The notes below the pieces were generated by a model. It searched no databases. It saw nothing but the letters and a program-made list of their open reading frames with translations, and was not told the DNA's origin. This document shows positions 1-12,800 of a stretch of DNA of 64,000 nt, one piece after another. Numbering within the stretch: position 1 is the stretch's first letter; each line of letters begins with the position of its first letter. This DNA comes from Escarpia spicata (Eukaryota; Annelida; Polychaeta; Sabellida; Siboglinidae), in contig OZ023205.1 in the NCBI GenBank assembly GCA_963995525.1, positions 61,654,104 through 61,718,103 of the forward strand, given 5' to 3'. The translations under genes and the position numbers were made by a program.

Positions 1-26
1 CTGCTAGAATCTCTCTGAGCACTTAC

Positions 27-92
27 CTTGAGGCCATGACTCAATGTCTCTGTCATCTTCTGGATCATCATAATCTAGGTCATTCTCTTGCT
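27..92 (-). CDS. Internal exon of an unidentified minus-strand gene (acidic segment)
   Basis: On the minus strand a 66-nt stretch is bounded by a TACTACAG acceptor and a strong GTAAGT donor (plus positions 21-26). Only one of its three frames is open. It encodes an acidic segment containing DYDDPEDDRDIESW. It enters in phase 1 and leaves in phase 1, which matches the phase-1 end of the signal-peptide-like exon at 24183-24258, so the two are probably spliced together. The next exon lies beyond the left window edge. I do not recognise the family. An acidic stretch right after a signal peptide suggests a secreted or ER-lumen protein, but this is inference. Confidence 0.6.
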
Positions 93-430
93 CTGTAGTA
101 TAAACAAACATCAAAGAGTCAGTCAAACTGTAACCATTAATTGAAACATATGGTCTTCTATAATTAACCTTAAGTCTGTAATATTACTAACAAACATATG
201 GAAACATAACAGCAATTACTGTAATAATCTGCAGAAGCCACAGGACTTGGTAAAAATGTATTCTGTGAACTGAGAGCATCCTTTTGAGCTAAGGTCTGTC
301 AAATACATCAGTACCCACGGCATACAGACCTACCAGAAGGTGCACATGTCAGTTACTATATCAATCAATCACATGGATTTTGGTTTTGAGACCTGCACAT
401 AAGGGCACTTATTAATTGCCTGGCATTAAC
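93..430. other. Intron sequence, no gene seen
   Basis: AT-rich sequence between the acidic exon and the 20-bp minisatellite. No exon-like open segment with splice sites was seen. Confidence 0.5.
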
Positions 431-780
431 CGTAGTCATTAGCAATGACCCGTAGTCATTAGCAATGACCCGCAGGCATTAGCAATGACCCGTAGTCATT
501 AGCAATGACCCGTAGTCATTAGCAATGACCCGCAGTCATTAGCAATGACCCGCAGTCATTAGCAATGACCCGCAGGCATTAGCAATGACCCGTAGTCATT
601 AGCAATGACCCGCAGTCATTAGCAATGACCCGTAGTCATTAGCAATGACCCGCAGTCATTAGCAATGACCCGCAGTCATTAGCAATGACCCGCAGTCATT
701 AGCAATGACCCGCAGGCATTAGCAATGACCCGCAGTCATTAGCAATGACCCGTAGTCATTAGCAATGACCCGCAGGCATT
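431..780. repeat. 20-bp minisatellite, about 17.5 copies
   Basis: The unit is CGYAGKCATTAGCAATGACC. It repeats head to tail without spacers and varies mainly at two positions (CGT/CGC and GTC/GGC). Most units contain the dyad GTCATT-AGC-AATGAC, so single strands could fold into small hairpins. It lies about 340 bp inside the intron next to the acidic exon. Confidence 0.95.
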
Positions 781-2779
781 TCCTTGAATTGCTTTTTACA
801 ACTGAGCTACTTCCTGGAATCAGGGGGTGACAACATGTGGGGCAAAGTAGAAATATGTCAGCATGCACACCCATATACTGGGATACAAGCTAAAGGTGGT
901 GTAGTAGTACTTCCAGTATACAGAGTAGTGAGTACCCCCTGACTACAACCCTCGACTCAAGAGGAAGGCTGTAAGTAAAACTGGACAACGGATCCTCAGC
1001 AGGACAGATGTTGGATTTAGCCTGAAATTAGACAGTACTTTGTCCTCATAAACAAATATTGACTCTGTTAATGCTCGCTGTGCCAAACTAAAAGGCAGGA
1101 GTACGAGATGTGGCATGCACCAGTCATTGGATGAGCAGCACGTAATAATTTATTAAATAAAAAATCTATCAAAGATGTTATATACTTAATTTCACTTTTT
1201 TTAAGGAAAATGTCCTGCATTGTTATAGGGAATTCTATGCAGCAAGTCATTCACTTTGAATTTCATTTATTTGAATACATTTATATAAACACAACATTTA
1301 TACTTATTCATACTGAAGTCATATAATATTATTATAATAATTGATTAACTGATTTCAAAAGGGGTAACTTTATTACATGCTATTTTATAAGCACATTGTG
1401 GTTCAAAAACATCGAAGCATGGGAACTCTCAAAATAACAAATGCAAGCTTCACCAAGATTACATGATGCACATTCAGCACAAATTATATACACTGTACAT
1501 ATCAGGTTTTGGACCATGTGCAAATATTCAAGGAACATTAGACGAACAAATATTTAATAATATTACGTACATGTATGTAATAAAACTGTGCACGTTCAGT
1601 ACAGAGGGTCTGAGAATCTGTGACATGACACAGGGTAATGTCCCAGAGACGTTACTGGATAAAATGTGCCACAGTACAGTGATTCAGTGGTGCTGTTCAT
1701 TGTTCATACACAGAAGGACAGAAAGGTATAAATTTATAACATTATAAAACTTGTTTGTTAACGATAACTGTTATTAATTATTACATTTTTGAAACTACTC
1801 AGCACAACCATCAGTTGACACATAAATAACAATAAAAGCCTGATCCACCAACAGGTGGTCAGGTTATAAGGTTATTCAGTGCTCAACACCTGCAGAATTA
1901 GCCAGAACACATACAGAACAGAACTTTGTTCCGTTAACACCAGCAAGCATTGAAATGTTGTGCAAGACACTATTTTACCACAACAAGGAGCTGTATTGAG
2001 TAATGTATAGGCAGACTACAGTCTTGTCTCATCTAAGTTCTAACATTGAATGCTCAACCGGTCTATATTCAACTTCAAAAGATTCTTCAAAATACAATTG
2101 CATGAGACCTCGTTTACATTGTGAACAAATAAACACAGGAGACTATTCATCAGCATAATTTATGATGATAAAGATATTTTCTTTTTCTCATTTTGCGGCA
2201 TTAATTCACTCAACTGATTTATGATGGTATCTGTATAATAATAATAACACGGTCCTGACACAGCATCTACGTAATGATGATCCACCCAACATTTGCATTC
2301 ACAACACGCAACCAAACATCACTAGTTGATGATTTCTGTGCTGTAAGGCCTACGGAAGGAGAGCAAGCACCCTGATACTGACTGTAAGACACCGTCTAAT
2401 ACATCTGCCGTAGGGTCTGTGTTCTTCCTTCATGGTGTCATGCAAGAAGACAGCTGCAACTGTTGGCAATTAATGTTTTGTGCAGCCAAGCATGCAGTAC
2501 TGTCATGGATACCTGTTGGTTCGTGCACGTATAGACGCAGATTCCTTATGTGAACATGCAAGCATGGATCTGCATAATATTATATTGATAACATTATGTA
2601 AACCTTGACAAAATCAGCCAGTTTTTATAATTTCACCCGGCGTGTCCAAGTTTGATGCCCAGGGATTTTGGGTGTAAATGAAACTGCCTATCGTGCAATG
2701 CCGAGGTAACTCAGCAAGTTAATAATAAAATACTGTAAATTGTATGATGTGATGAAATTCATATATATATATATGTGTG

Positions 2780-2830
<51 letters not shown>

Positions 2831-4120
2831 CTTTCAACTGCAGCTCAGTATTTTTTATACTTTAAAAAATATTATAGTGAACAAAGTTATCTTCAGTTTC
2901 GGTCACGGAATACAAACAATCAGAGAGCTGCCCATTTGGCAGACTGATATCGCAATAGATCATATTCACAAATTTCCCTTTTTGTAAGTGATCCTGCTGC
3001 TCTACCTTTGCCCCGTCATGTGTCTTGGTTGATCTACATTGCCCTGTCAGCGTACCTTTGCATGATTTACCTGCCAGGTGCGATCTAGCCTATCAGGGTA
3101 ACAATCCGAGACTGATGCTAGAGTGCAGCCAGGCAGAAACAGACAGAAACCTGGATGCCATCTTTCAGCAGGGGCTCCCTCACACACATGGCAACCATTA
3201 CCTCCCAGTTCTCACCTTCCCTCCCTGCCTTGTGCCATTATCATTCTCCCTGCTAGACTGGTGCTCCCAGTCTAGTGAGGCCTACTTTATATAGCTGCAG
3301 TTTATGAGGACATTAATTTTTTTTAGTGGAAACAGACTTGGTCTGAGAGCTGATGCCCTCTACCTGATATTAAGATAACAGGCCCTCTGTGATCAGGACA
3401 CTCAAAGACCCCATCAACAGTTTACAGGGCTTGAGTACATGACCTATGAGAGGTATTTGGTGGTTATGGCACACAGTTAAAACATCTAAACGTCATAACT
3501 GATACATCATTAGCCTACATTTAACACTAAAATGTCATATCGTGTTTGTTGGGAGGTAGAGATAAAAGGTATATGTTCTTAGACCAAACATAAAATACAT
3601 CCATCATTGATTTGTATTTCATTTTTAAATTCATTTTTATATATAAATTTATATTACCTAAAAGATTTATTTATGTCTTAATATCCATACATCCTGACCC
3701 AAACTGTGCATATTTTTACAGTGCTTTGTCGTGGGTTCGGCTTCAATGATTTGTATCCATTTTCGAAAGTGAGAGGCCAGAATATTGTACAGATATTGGA
3801 TGGATGGGATATTACATTTGAAGGAAGAAGAGAGGGGAACGAGTCATCCACAAGCCCAAGGGAGGCCTGCCATAAGATCCCCACATAATACAGAGCCTGC
3901 ATCTATAGGTATTTACCCAGCTGGTCTGGCAAGATGCTAGTACCGGTACTCCAATGTAAATAAATCAGTCCAATATATAGGAATGAATCCCACCTGGTCA
4001 GTTTCCTAGCTCTGGGTAACCAGGTTCCGTCTACCCTGGATTAGCTGTACAGTGTACACCCCCAGGCACCAGCATAATCTTAGTATGCCCAAAAGCCAAT
4101 TCATAAGTTGTTCAAAGTAA
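781..4120. other. Intron sequence with an AT microsatellite, no gene seen
   Basis: AT-rich sequence. A (TA)n-rich tract with two GTGTGT interruptions occupies about 2759-2830. Short open frames here lack splice context, recognisable domains or biased composition. I saw no RNA gene. Confidence 0.5.
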
Positions 4121-4359
4121 CATAATCTGTTCGTCTACCTGGAATTAGCGAGCATAGTAATTTCTAACTGGAAATCTGCTGTGTTGACCGTGGGAAAGTG
4201 AGCATCGTTGAACATCAAAGTGTATAACAGTTAACTCAGCCCGACTTGGCCGTATTGCCAATAAAGTTTGTTTTGAAACTGGATGTTTTGTTTACTATTT
4301 GAACATGCACTTGTGGTCGTGCCTTCAATTTGCAACCGTTGTTAGAGGCTTACTAAACA
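4121..4359 (-). repeat. Unnamed interspersed repeat, copy A
   Basis: Read on the minus strand, this segment aligns by eye along its whole length with 20924-21159 on the plus strand. Both begin TGTTTAGTAAGCC and share blocks such as GTGCATGTTCAAA, GTAAACAAAACAT, TACGGCCAAGT and CAGTTAGAAATTACTA. It is a dispersed family with two diverged, oppositely oriented copies in one intron. No coding capacity or transposon class is evident. Confidence 0.7.
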
Positions 4360-4365
4360 CAATTT

Positions 4366-7029
4366 GGTGGGCAGTATACCTTCAACAAAGTTAGTAAAGT
4401 CTTAAGAACATTATATTAATTAACACATGAAAAACTAGGAACAGACTACGTCCTTTTAAGTGGACACAACAATGGCGTTAATAATTAATGTAATGATATC
4501 ATATTACATATTATATGTATATATATCATTACACAATTACAAAAGTGTGAATGTAGCTCTACCGTATGTATATATTAATATATATATATATGTATATATA
4601 CATACATACATATATGATGCTATCACGTTTGGCAAAGCAGAACAAATTGTTGAAAACATGTTTCTTTATCATCATTGTGCCTTACACTCTGTAGTGGTTA
4701 CTGATGTATCCTGTCTGTTGCTGGTTAGCAATGTATGCAGCGCTATGCACATGTTTGATGGAATTATTCCCAGTGTGGAGTTAAAATCTGGTTTGTTTGG
4801 GCGACAAATGAAGGGCAGTGTCTGCCGTGTATTTTTTCCTGAAAATAAATTTCATAAAAATATTACTGCTGGTTGTGATGACACAAAAATTTGAAATAAT
4901 AGGTTTTTAATACAAAAACCGAATCGTAATTTTGTGCAGTGTGGAACAGCCTGACTCACTGTTAACTAGCCTCAGACTCAACGGGGAAATCAATAGTAGT
5001 CTGACGGCAGATCCGTACCCTACAGTTGTGGGAACACCATCTATTGCCAAGCTGAACAACTGCGAACACTGTAAGATGATCGCTATTCCTTTTGTGTATT
5101 TCTTGGTCATTTTACTTTTTTTCTCCTAACGTTTCATTGATTACGAGTGAACTTACACTACGAGTACTACCATCATCTAACAGTAGTCAGCTGATGAGAA
5201 ATATGTCAAAACAATAATGATCTGAATCCATTATGATGAAGCTGTTCACACAGAAGATGGTGGATATATTGGACTGATGGTGGACATCACACCTGAAAGT
5301 GACCGACCAAGAAGGACAAGTTCCATCAGGGAGCACTCCGGAGAATATCAGAGAGGGAAGGCTAAATGCTGTTTTCCTTGTGTGACAGCCTGAGAGCGGT
5401 ATGAAGGGGATATCAACAGATACATGGTCGTAGGACATTACCCCTCCAAGACAAAACCCCTTATGGACATAGTGAACAAAACCTGAAATGGTAATTATAA
5501 TTTTTTTTGCAATTTGCTTATAATTTTAAATTATTCAGTCACAGATATCATATAATATATTGGCATTTCATGCGTTTTGAATAGCAGAAATAATAACGAT
5601 CTAGCTAATTGTGTACACACGCCTGTACATAATTCCATCTCAAAAAAGGTGAGGAGTTCACAATCAGTGAGGTTATGCCCATACCTCATAGACCAAATAT
5701 TTACCGGGGTAGCTACTCAATACTAAATTGAGTATATCAAATACACTATATTATACTGAGTAGCTACGAAACCAGTGAACGTGGCAAAAATGGTTCAATT
5801 TGAGAGGGGAACTGACAACTAAATGACAAGGTAGAACCATGTATTTAACTCACTGTGTGGCACATGACACTTATGTTATGGTTACTACAGATGACGTTTC
5901 TTTCTCCAGTCAGCTAATATGCAGAATATGAAATCAGACTAACAATTCCAGCTAATAACAACATAGCTCTGTGAAATGCAGACTGCAATTATTCAATATC
6001 TGTAGTTCTTTGGTCAGCTAACTCTCTTTTCTTGAGAAGTAGTTCACATTAGGATTTCCACAAGGTAGAAGCCAAGGAAAATTATTAAAATACTCAGAAT
6101 TTTTTCGACCATTTCTTGCAACAATTGGTTTCAAAATAATATAACTTTAGAGATGTTTTAGGAAAGTAAAGCAAAATATATAATTCTGAATAAAACACCT
6201 TAAAAATGTCCCAATCTAGTAAGTCAAAGGTCTGGTGCCTGACGTACATTTATTAAACAGTTTAGTATGCTCATACATTCATAGATTGACATTAATCTTA
6301 AGCTCTATCAGCAGACCCAATTACACCTGTACTGTGACATGGAACTGTGTATGGTAATTCCATAGTTGGCTGGATAAATTTGCATAACAATAAACATTAA
6401 TATTGGTGGTCACTGGTGGGTGTGCACAGTTTTGCTAGTTCCAACCATTTCAACTTGATACCAGTCTTTCTGAAACAGTCCCAAATAATAATATGAAATG
6501 ATCTTGCATTCGACCAAACATGAAGAGGATCACCATTATGTTGCAGCATTCAGTCCAAGTGTTTTCAATTTACATCACCATATTTCTAGACAGATCTGCT
6601 GAGCATGATTCTATTCCAATTTGCAATGTATTTTTGGTGGGAAGCATTCAAGTTTCAACCAAATCTGTTGCTCTTCTCTCACAATCTTCACTACTGTGAG
6701 TACTAATATCTCCTGCTGACAGAACCAAGACGAAGAGCACTGAAGTATACTGCTAAACCTTCTAATGGCTGGTGCAATGAGTGGCAGTTTGCAATGGGAG
6801 GTTGACTGTACCACCGGGACACTGTTTCTGCCACAAACACTATTGATCCAGACACTGATATGTGTTTTGACAATGCATAAGACGTGTTGTCTTATCTAGA
6901 CATTGTGACCATCAACTAGCTGAATCGAACGCACAACATCTCTCTCATGAATAACTCTATGGATCGGTTTCTGCAGTTTTATCTGTCCCCGAACTGGGCA
7001 GCTTTTGCTTGATTTCATTCAACTGGCTG
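4366..7029. other. Intron sequence, no gene seen
   Basis: AT-rich sequence with a TA-rich tract at about 4572-4613. A snapback occurs at 5709-5767, where GTAGCTACTCA (5709-5719) pairs with TGAGTAGCTAC (5757-5767). No splice-flanked coding segment was found. Confidence 0.45.
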
Positions 7030-7262
7030 TGTCAATGTCTGAATGAGCGTCATAAGTTGACAGTGTCACCAAAGCCCTGTGCGTCACTGTCAATGTGAGT
7101 GTCACAAGTTGACACTGTCATCTAGGCCCTGTGTGTCATTGTCAATGTGAATGTCACAAGTTGACACTGTCACCAAGGCCCTCTGTGTCAATGTCAATGC
7201 GATTGTCATAAGTTGACACTGTCATCAAGGCCCTAAGTGTCTATGTCAAGGTGAGTGTCACC
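7030..7262. repeat. 52-bp degenerate tandem repeat, about 4.3 copies
   Basis: Units share GTCAYAAGTTGACACTGTCA followed by CAAGGCCCT and a GTCAATGTGA block. The starts of the AAGTTGACA block are about 52 bp apart (near 7051, 7103, 7155 and 7207). Copies differ by several substitutions, so the array is fairly old. Confidence 0.8.
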
Positions 7263-7299
7263 AGACCTGGGACATGTGAGCTTGAAGTCATGTTATGTA

Positions 7300-7640
7300 A
7301 TAAAAAGTAAAGGTAAGTTCTATATATAGCGCAGCATCCAGTCTTCAGGACTGCTCAAAGTGCTTTACACTTTTACTCCCTGGCTGACCTGTTCAATCGA
7401 ACACTATTTTGACTTCTCTGGGAAACATCCAGCCACGCTGCAATTAATGCATGAATACTATTTGTACACAAATATCCACCACTGTCTACAGTCAGGTACT
7501 CATTCATACAGATTATTGAATTGGAGCAATGTAGAGTGAATGAACTTGATCAAGGTTCGACAACATTGCACAGAATTCGAACCCGGGTTCTCTCGGTCGA
7601 GAGTCTGAAGCTCTATCTACTGTGGCACTGCGTTCCACAA
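7300..7640 (-). mobile_element. tRNA-derived SINE with an L2-like tail
   Basis: Read on the minus strand, the head near 7640 carries a tRNA-like region with a good B box, GGTTCGAATTC (plus 7573-7583), preceded by an A-box-like TGGCACAGTAGAT-type stretch (loosely matched). The far end near 7300 has the GCGCTATATATAGAA motif typical of L2-type LINE 3' ends. That combination fits a SINE mobilised by an L2-type reverse transcriptase. It is not a tRNA gene, because no complete cloverleaf or anticodon arm is preserved. Exact ends are uncertain. Confidence 0.7.
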
Positions 7641-9800
7641 CGAACGAACACAAACATGTAGTAATCATGTAGCAACCAACAAGGGTGCAATGTTATTGCT
7701 TTTAAAATGAACTGCTATATGATACAAATCACACCTAGAAAAATAATAAAATGTCTGTAATATTATATTTTTTTAGTGCATCTATAACCATCTAATAATC
7801 TATATAGGCCTATTCGCTTGTAGAAAGGTACACAATCATTCCATAAGCATAAAGCCCACTGTGTTTACAATTCCAATTCAGTACACAGATAAAACATTAC
7901 AGCATGGACTTCCAGTGTCCTGCTGTCTGTCATGCCCAATGTGAAATAAAACAAATGTGATTTAACTGCGAACTAAAATGAGTATTTTGAACCTCCTCAA
8001 TATACATGTGGCCATTTGCTTGATTCACTCACGATGACAACTTCTGGTGAAAGCCTTCTCTGGAATGGACTCTCATTCCAGAATATCAACACATCTCTGG
8101 AAGTGATCTGCATCAGGCCTGCGTCATTACTTTCCATCCAATTTGGACTGCAGAAAGGAAATCTTGCTTCATTCGCCCCTGTTGCTCGGGGACACAATTC
8201 GATTTGTCAGCAGCAGTTTTTAGAGCAGACATCTCTAAGCAGCAAGTAACGAGAGACTTCAACACAACAAGCTGGCTGGACAGGTGGGCCGGCCGGTAAA
8301 GGTGGTTGTACCAACTACTAACTAATATGTCATCTGTGATCATCAGATCTATGTTGCCTGGTTGGAAACTACACTTGTACACCAGTTTTTTCCAGTTACT
8401 CTTCTTAGGGGAATCACATAGATGGAGTGCATTAACTGTTTCCGACCAAATAGTACAAATGACAGTTGACACACTTAGTGAAAGAAAACTGTACAATTAT
8501 CAGTGTTATCAACCTGGCTCGTACATGTAAGCCATACGTCCATCCCAGGGGGCCAGTTTCATGACACATTCAAAGGAACTTATGTGGATGGTTGACAAAG
8601 ATTATTCATTTCGAACAATCTTGGATTTGTAGTAAAGATGTTTCAAATTATAACCCCTGGGGGCACTCACTAATCAGTGGCCACTACATTCCCACACAGA
8701 GCTCCAGACAAGTCTCACACTGAACGAGGCTCTAATATTGCATGGGCAGGGTGCAATGCCAATGTCATACTGTTTTCGTGTACTTGTGACACTTCAAATC
8801 CAAGCTGATAAACATATTTTTCGCTCAATTTCTTGTGTAAATTTCCATAGAACTTCAATTAAATATTTCACATAAAACTCATACAAGCAGAGTAGGATTT
8901 CATACAGGGAACTTATCTATACTATTTTACGGTCAAATGTCATCACTGATTACAGACATTTGAATCAACAGGGAAGATAAAACTGATCTCAACAGATGGA
9001 AGCAGGTGGGCTGAGGCCTAAAGTACTCCCAGCCACTACGCTGAATCCAGCCTCATAGCGTAGTGATATGATTGTTTTAGACTCTCTGAGGAAATCATCT
9101 AATGTAGACTTGACATTTTGAGTGGATCCCCAACAAGCCAAATGAGAAACTAAATTAACTTTTCAGTCTGTGCCCCGTGTCCACGCGTAAATAACAGTTT
9201 GGTGTCGCTTTATTAAAGAAATCATGTCTGGAGTTTACTTTTTAAAGCTCATGGACAGAACTGTGTCAGGACTGCATGGTAGAATTGTTACTTTACTACA
9301 CGATTTCATCATTAACATTTTAATGATAACAGAAAATAAGGTACATTAAATATAACAATAATAACTATGACTGTATATGGCCACCTTTTAGCCAATTAAG
9401 ATTACCCTGGTACACATTATTAGGAGCCTCGGTTGGTGCGCATGCGTCAGGTGCCGTGGATTCTTGTTTTATTCTCATACGTTTATTGATAAAATCACAA
9501 ATTATAAAGATTGTCATCATTCCAAATTTACATACAAGCATTAGTAGCATCATCACAACACGTACATATCAATACATTTGCGATCAAGTAGTCCAAAGTT
9601 ATAGTTGAATAGTTCACTAAATTATATTGCCTAACAACCAACACAAACTTTAAAATCAAAATGGCGGATTTGTAAACAATAAGCAGAGCGCGCGAAAACA
9701 AAATCGCCCTCACAGCAACTCAAATAATGGACACATTCTCATAAAATAAATTATGTACATTACCATGAGTCATTAAATATTAGTTATACCAGTCACAACC
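7641..9800. other. Intron sequence, no gene seen
   Basis: No exon, repeat array or RNA gene could be supported. Short open frames at 8.0-8.5 kb overlap on both strands and show no domain. Confidence 0.45.
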
Positions 9801-12800
9801 AATACTCAGTTCTGCAGTCTCTTCCAGACAGCAGTAACTACACACAGCATGGATGAACAAATCCATACATTTGCACCTATTCCAGCAAATACATCTACCC
9901 CCAACCGAGCAAACGCTAAAACAAAATCTAAACTAAAACTAAAGCCATGCTGATCAACTGCAACAGTGTCAACAGCACAGCCAAAGTATCCCAACTTCAG
10001 GCAACAATAATTCAACAAACCCTGACATACTCTCCCTAGTGGAAACCAAACTTGATTCAAGCATCCCCACATATTCTTTTCTTCCCGCAAACTATGAAGC
10101 AATCAGTAAGGACCGCAACACTCATGGAGGTGGTGTTCTAATAGCACTGAGAAATGACATCATTGCAGACCCCCCAAAATATACTGAATACTACCAGGTA
10201 CATGTGAAATAGTCTGGACTATATTACACTTCTTTCATAACAAAGCCATCTATTTGGCATCATACTACAGACCCCCAAATGTTCATACAACATCCCTGGA
10301 AGCCCTACATGAATCCCGGTCTATCCTCTACCGTGGCTTCAAACTTCCTCCATCAGTTATAATTGCCGGGGACCTAAACCTACCAGACATCAACTGGGAA
10401 AACCTCTGTACAACAAACCAACAGACAGCAACAAAACACAACAAACTACTTGAAATAGTCAGTGAATATGGTTTAACAAATATGGTAAATGAACCGATCC
10501 GACTAGACTCTGGAAATACCCTTGACTTTGTACTTACATCAAACCCCGTCCTTATCTCCAGTGTAAACACAGTGACAGGCATGAGCGATCACGAAGCTGT
10601 TCTCTTTCACATTAATATGAACCCAATGAAGAAAACCAAACCTCCACACAAAGTGTACAACTTTAAGTCTGCTAACTGGGAAGCCCTCAGATCAAACTGT
10701 ACCCTTTTTAGTTCTTGCTCAAAAGTACTTTGCCCGAAATCCTGATAATCTAGACATTGATACAAATTGGAACTTTTTTCACCAAAACTACACTCAACTG
10801 ATAGAACAATCTATACCTAGCCGCATGACAAACTCAAAACCGCATTTACCCTGGATCACAAAAAACATAATCAGACTACAAAGAAAACGGGACAAAACTC
10901 GTGCTAATGCTAAGAAAATAAAGAAAAACAAACACTGGGAACACTTCAAGAACCTAAGAAAAGAAGTCAACAAAGAAATAACCAAATCCTATAACAGCTA
11001 CCAGGGTACATCAATAACATCATAGGTGAAAGCCTCACCACAAACCCTAAGCGATTCTGGTCCTTCATTAAACAAACAAAAACTGTCAACCTTGGCATCC
11101 CAACACTAAAAGCAAATGGCAAGATGCAACTGATCACAACAAAGTAAACACACTAAATGACCTCTTCAAATCAGTTTTCACCAAAGAACAACTTCCTATC
11201 CCAACTAAAGGCCCATCACCATTCCCTTCAATCAAAACACTTAATATCAGAATAAATGGCATCATAAAACAGCTTGAAGCTCTAAAACCAAACAAGGCAT
11301 TGGGACCAGATGAAATCCCAGCAAAAGTATTAAAGGAGACTGCCAGAAAAATATCCACAAAACATATTCCAGCAATCATACACCTCCAGCAAACTCCCAC
11401 GAGCCTGGACCACAGCTCTTGTCACCCCAGTATACAAGGACGGCAAACTCCCACAAGCCTGGACCACAGCTCTTGTCACCCCAGTATACAAAGACGGCAG
11501 ACTCCCACAAGCCTGGACCACAGCTCTTGTCACCCCAGTATACAAGGACGGCAGACTCTCACAAGCCTGGACCACAGCTCTTGTCACCCCAGTATACAAG
11601 GACGGCAGACTCCCACAAGCCTGGACCACAGCTCTTGTCACCCCAGTATACAAGAACGGCAGACTCCCACAAGCCTGGACCACAGCTCTTGTCACCCCAG
11701 TATACAAGAACGGCAGACTCCCACAAGCCTGGACCACAGCTCTTGTCACCCCAGTATACAAGGATGGCAGACTCCCACAAGCCTGGACCACAGCTCTTGT
11801 CACCCCAGCATACAAGAAAGGCAGACTCCCACAAGCCTGGACCACAGCTCTTGTCACCCCAGTATACAAGGACGGCAGACTCCTACAAGCCTGGACCACA
11901 GCTCTTGTCACTCCAGTATACAATAACGGCAGACTCCCACAAGCCTGGACCACAGCTCTTGTCACCCCAGTATACAAGGACGGCAGACTCCTACAAGCCT
12001 GGACCACAGCTCTTGTCACCCCAGTATACAAGGACGGCAGACTCCCACAAGCCTGGACCACAGCTCTTGTCACCCCAGTATACAAGGACGGCAGACTCCC
12101 ACAAGCCTGGACCACAGCTCTTGTCACCCCAGTATACAAGGACGGCAGACTCCCACAAGCCTGGACCACAGCTCTTGTCACCCCAGTATAAAAGGACGGC
12201 AGACTCCTACAAGCCTGGACCACAGCTCTTGTCACCCCAGTATACAAGGACGGCAGACTCCTACAAGCCTGGACCATAGCTCTTGTCACCCCAGTATACA
12301 AGGACGGCAGACTCCCACAAGCCTGGACCACAGCTCTTGTCACCCCAGTATACAAGGACGGCAGACTCCTACAAGCCTGGACCACAGCTCTTGTCATCCC
12401 AGTATACAAGGACGGCAGACTCCCACAAGCCTGGACCACAGCTCTTGTCACCCCAGCATACAAGAAAGGCAGCAAAAGTGATCCTGTAAATTATAGACCA
12501 ATTTCCCTGACATGCATTCTGTGCCAGGTGATGGAGCATATCTTTCTTAGTCACATGTGGAAACACCTCAGTGCTAACAACATTATCCTCCATCACCAGC
12601 ATGGATTCCAAATTGGATTATCCTGCTAAACACAGCTTGTGGAAGCAGTCTATGACTGGGCTTCCTCTATGAACGACCAGAAACAAATAGACGTCATCCT
12701 CCTAAATTTTTCTAAAGCTTTCGACAAGGTTCCCCACAAACGACTTCTCAATAAATTACACTACTATGGTATCACAGGTCACACACTACAATGGATAAAG

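Noticed and set aside
431..780. CRISPR-like array
   Set aside because: The 20-bp units abut directly with no unique spacers, and the context is an animal intron, so this is a minisatellite.
4460..4894. 144-codon open frame
   Set aside because: It begins at GTG, runs through a TA-rich microsatellite coding for Tyr/Ile repeats, and has no domain or splice context.
7570..7640. tRNA gene on the minus strand
   Set aside because: The B box is good, but the rest does not form a complete tRNA and it continues into an L2-like tail, so it is a SINE head.
8113..8496. 127-codon minus-strand ORF
   Set aside because: Composition is unremarkable, it overlaps plus-strand frames, and no domain or splice support was found.
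11300..12489. Long open frames of 208, 286, 381 and 91 codons with repeated TSLDHSSCHPSIQ, PGPQLLSPQYT, AVVQACGSLPSLYTGVTR or SCGPGLWESAVLVYWGDK units
   Set aside because: They are off-frame or antisense readings of the 54-bp repeat. Its period is divisible by three, so any stop-free unit stays open. Only the frame encoding LPQAWTTALVTPVYK joins the LINE RT.
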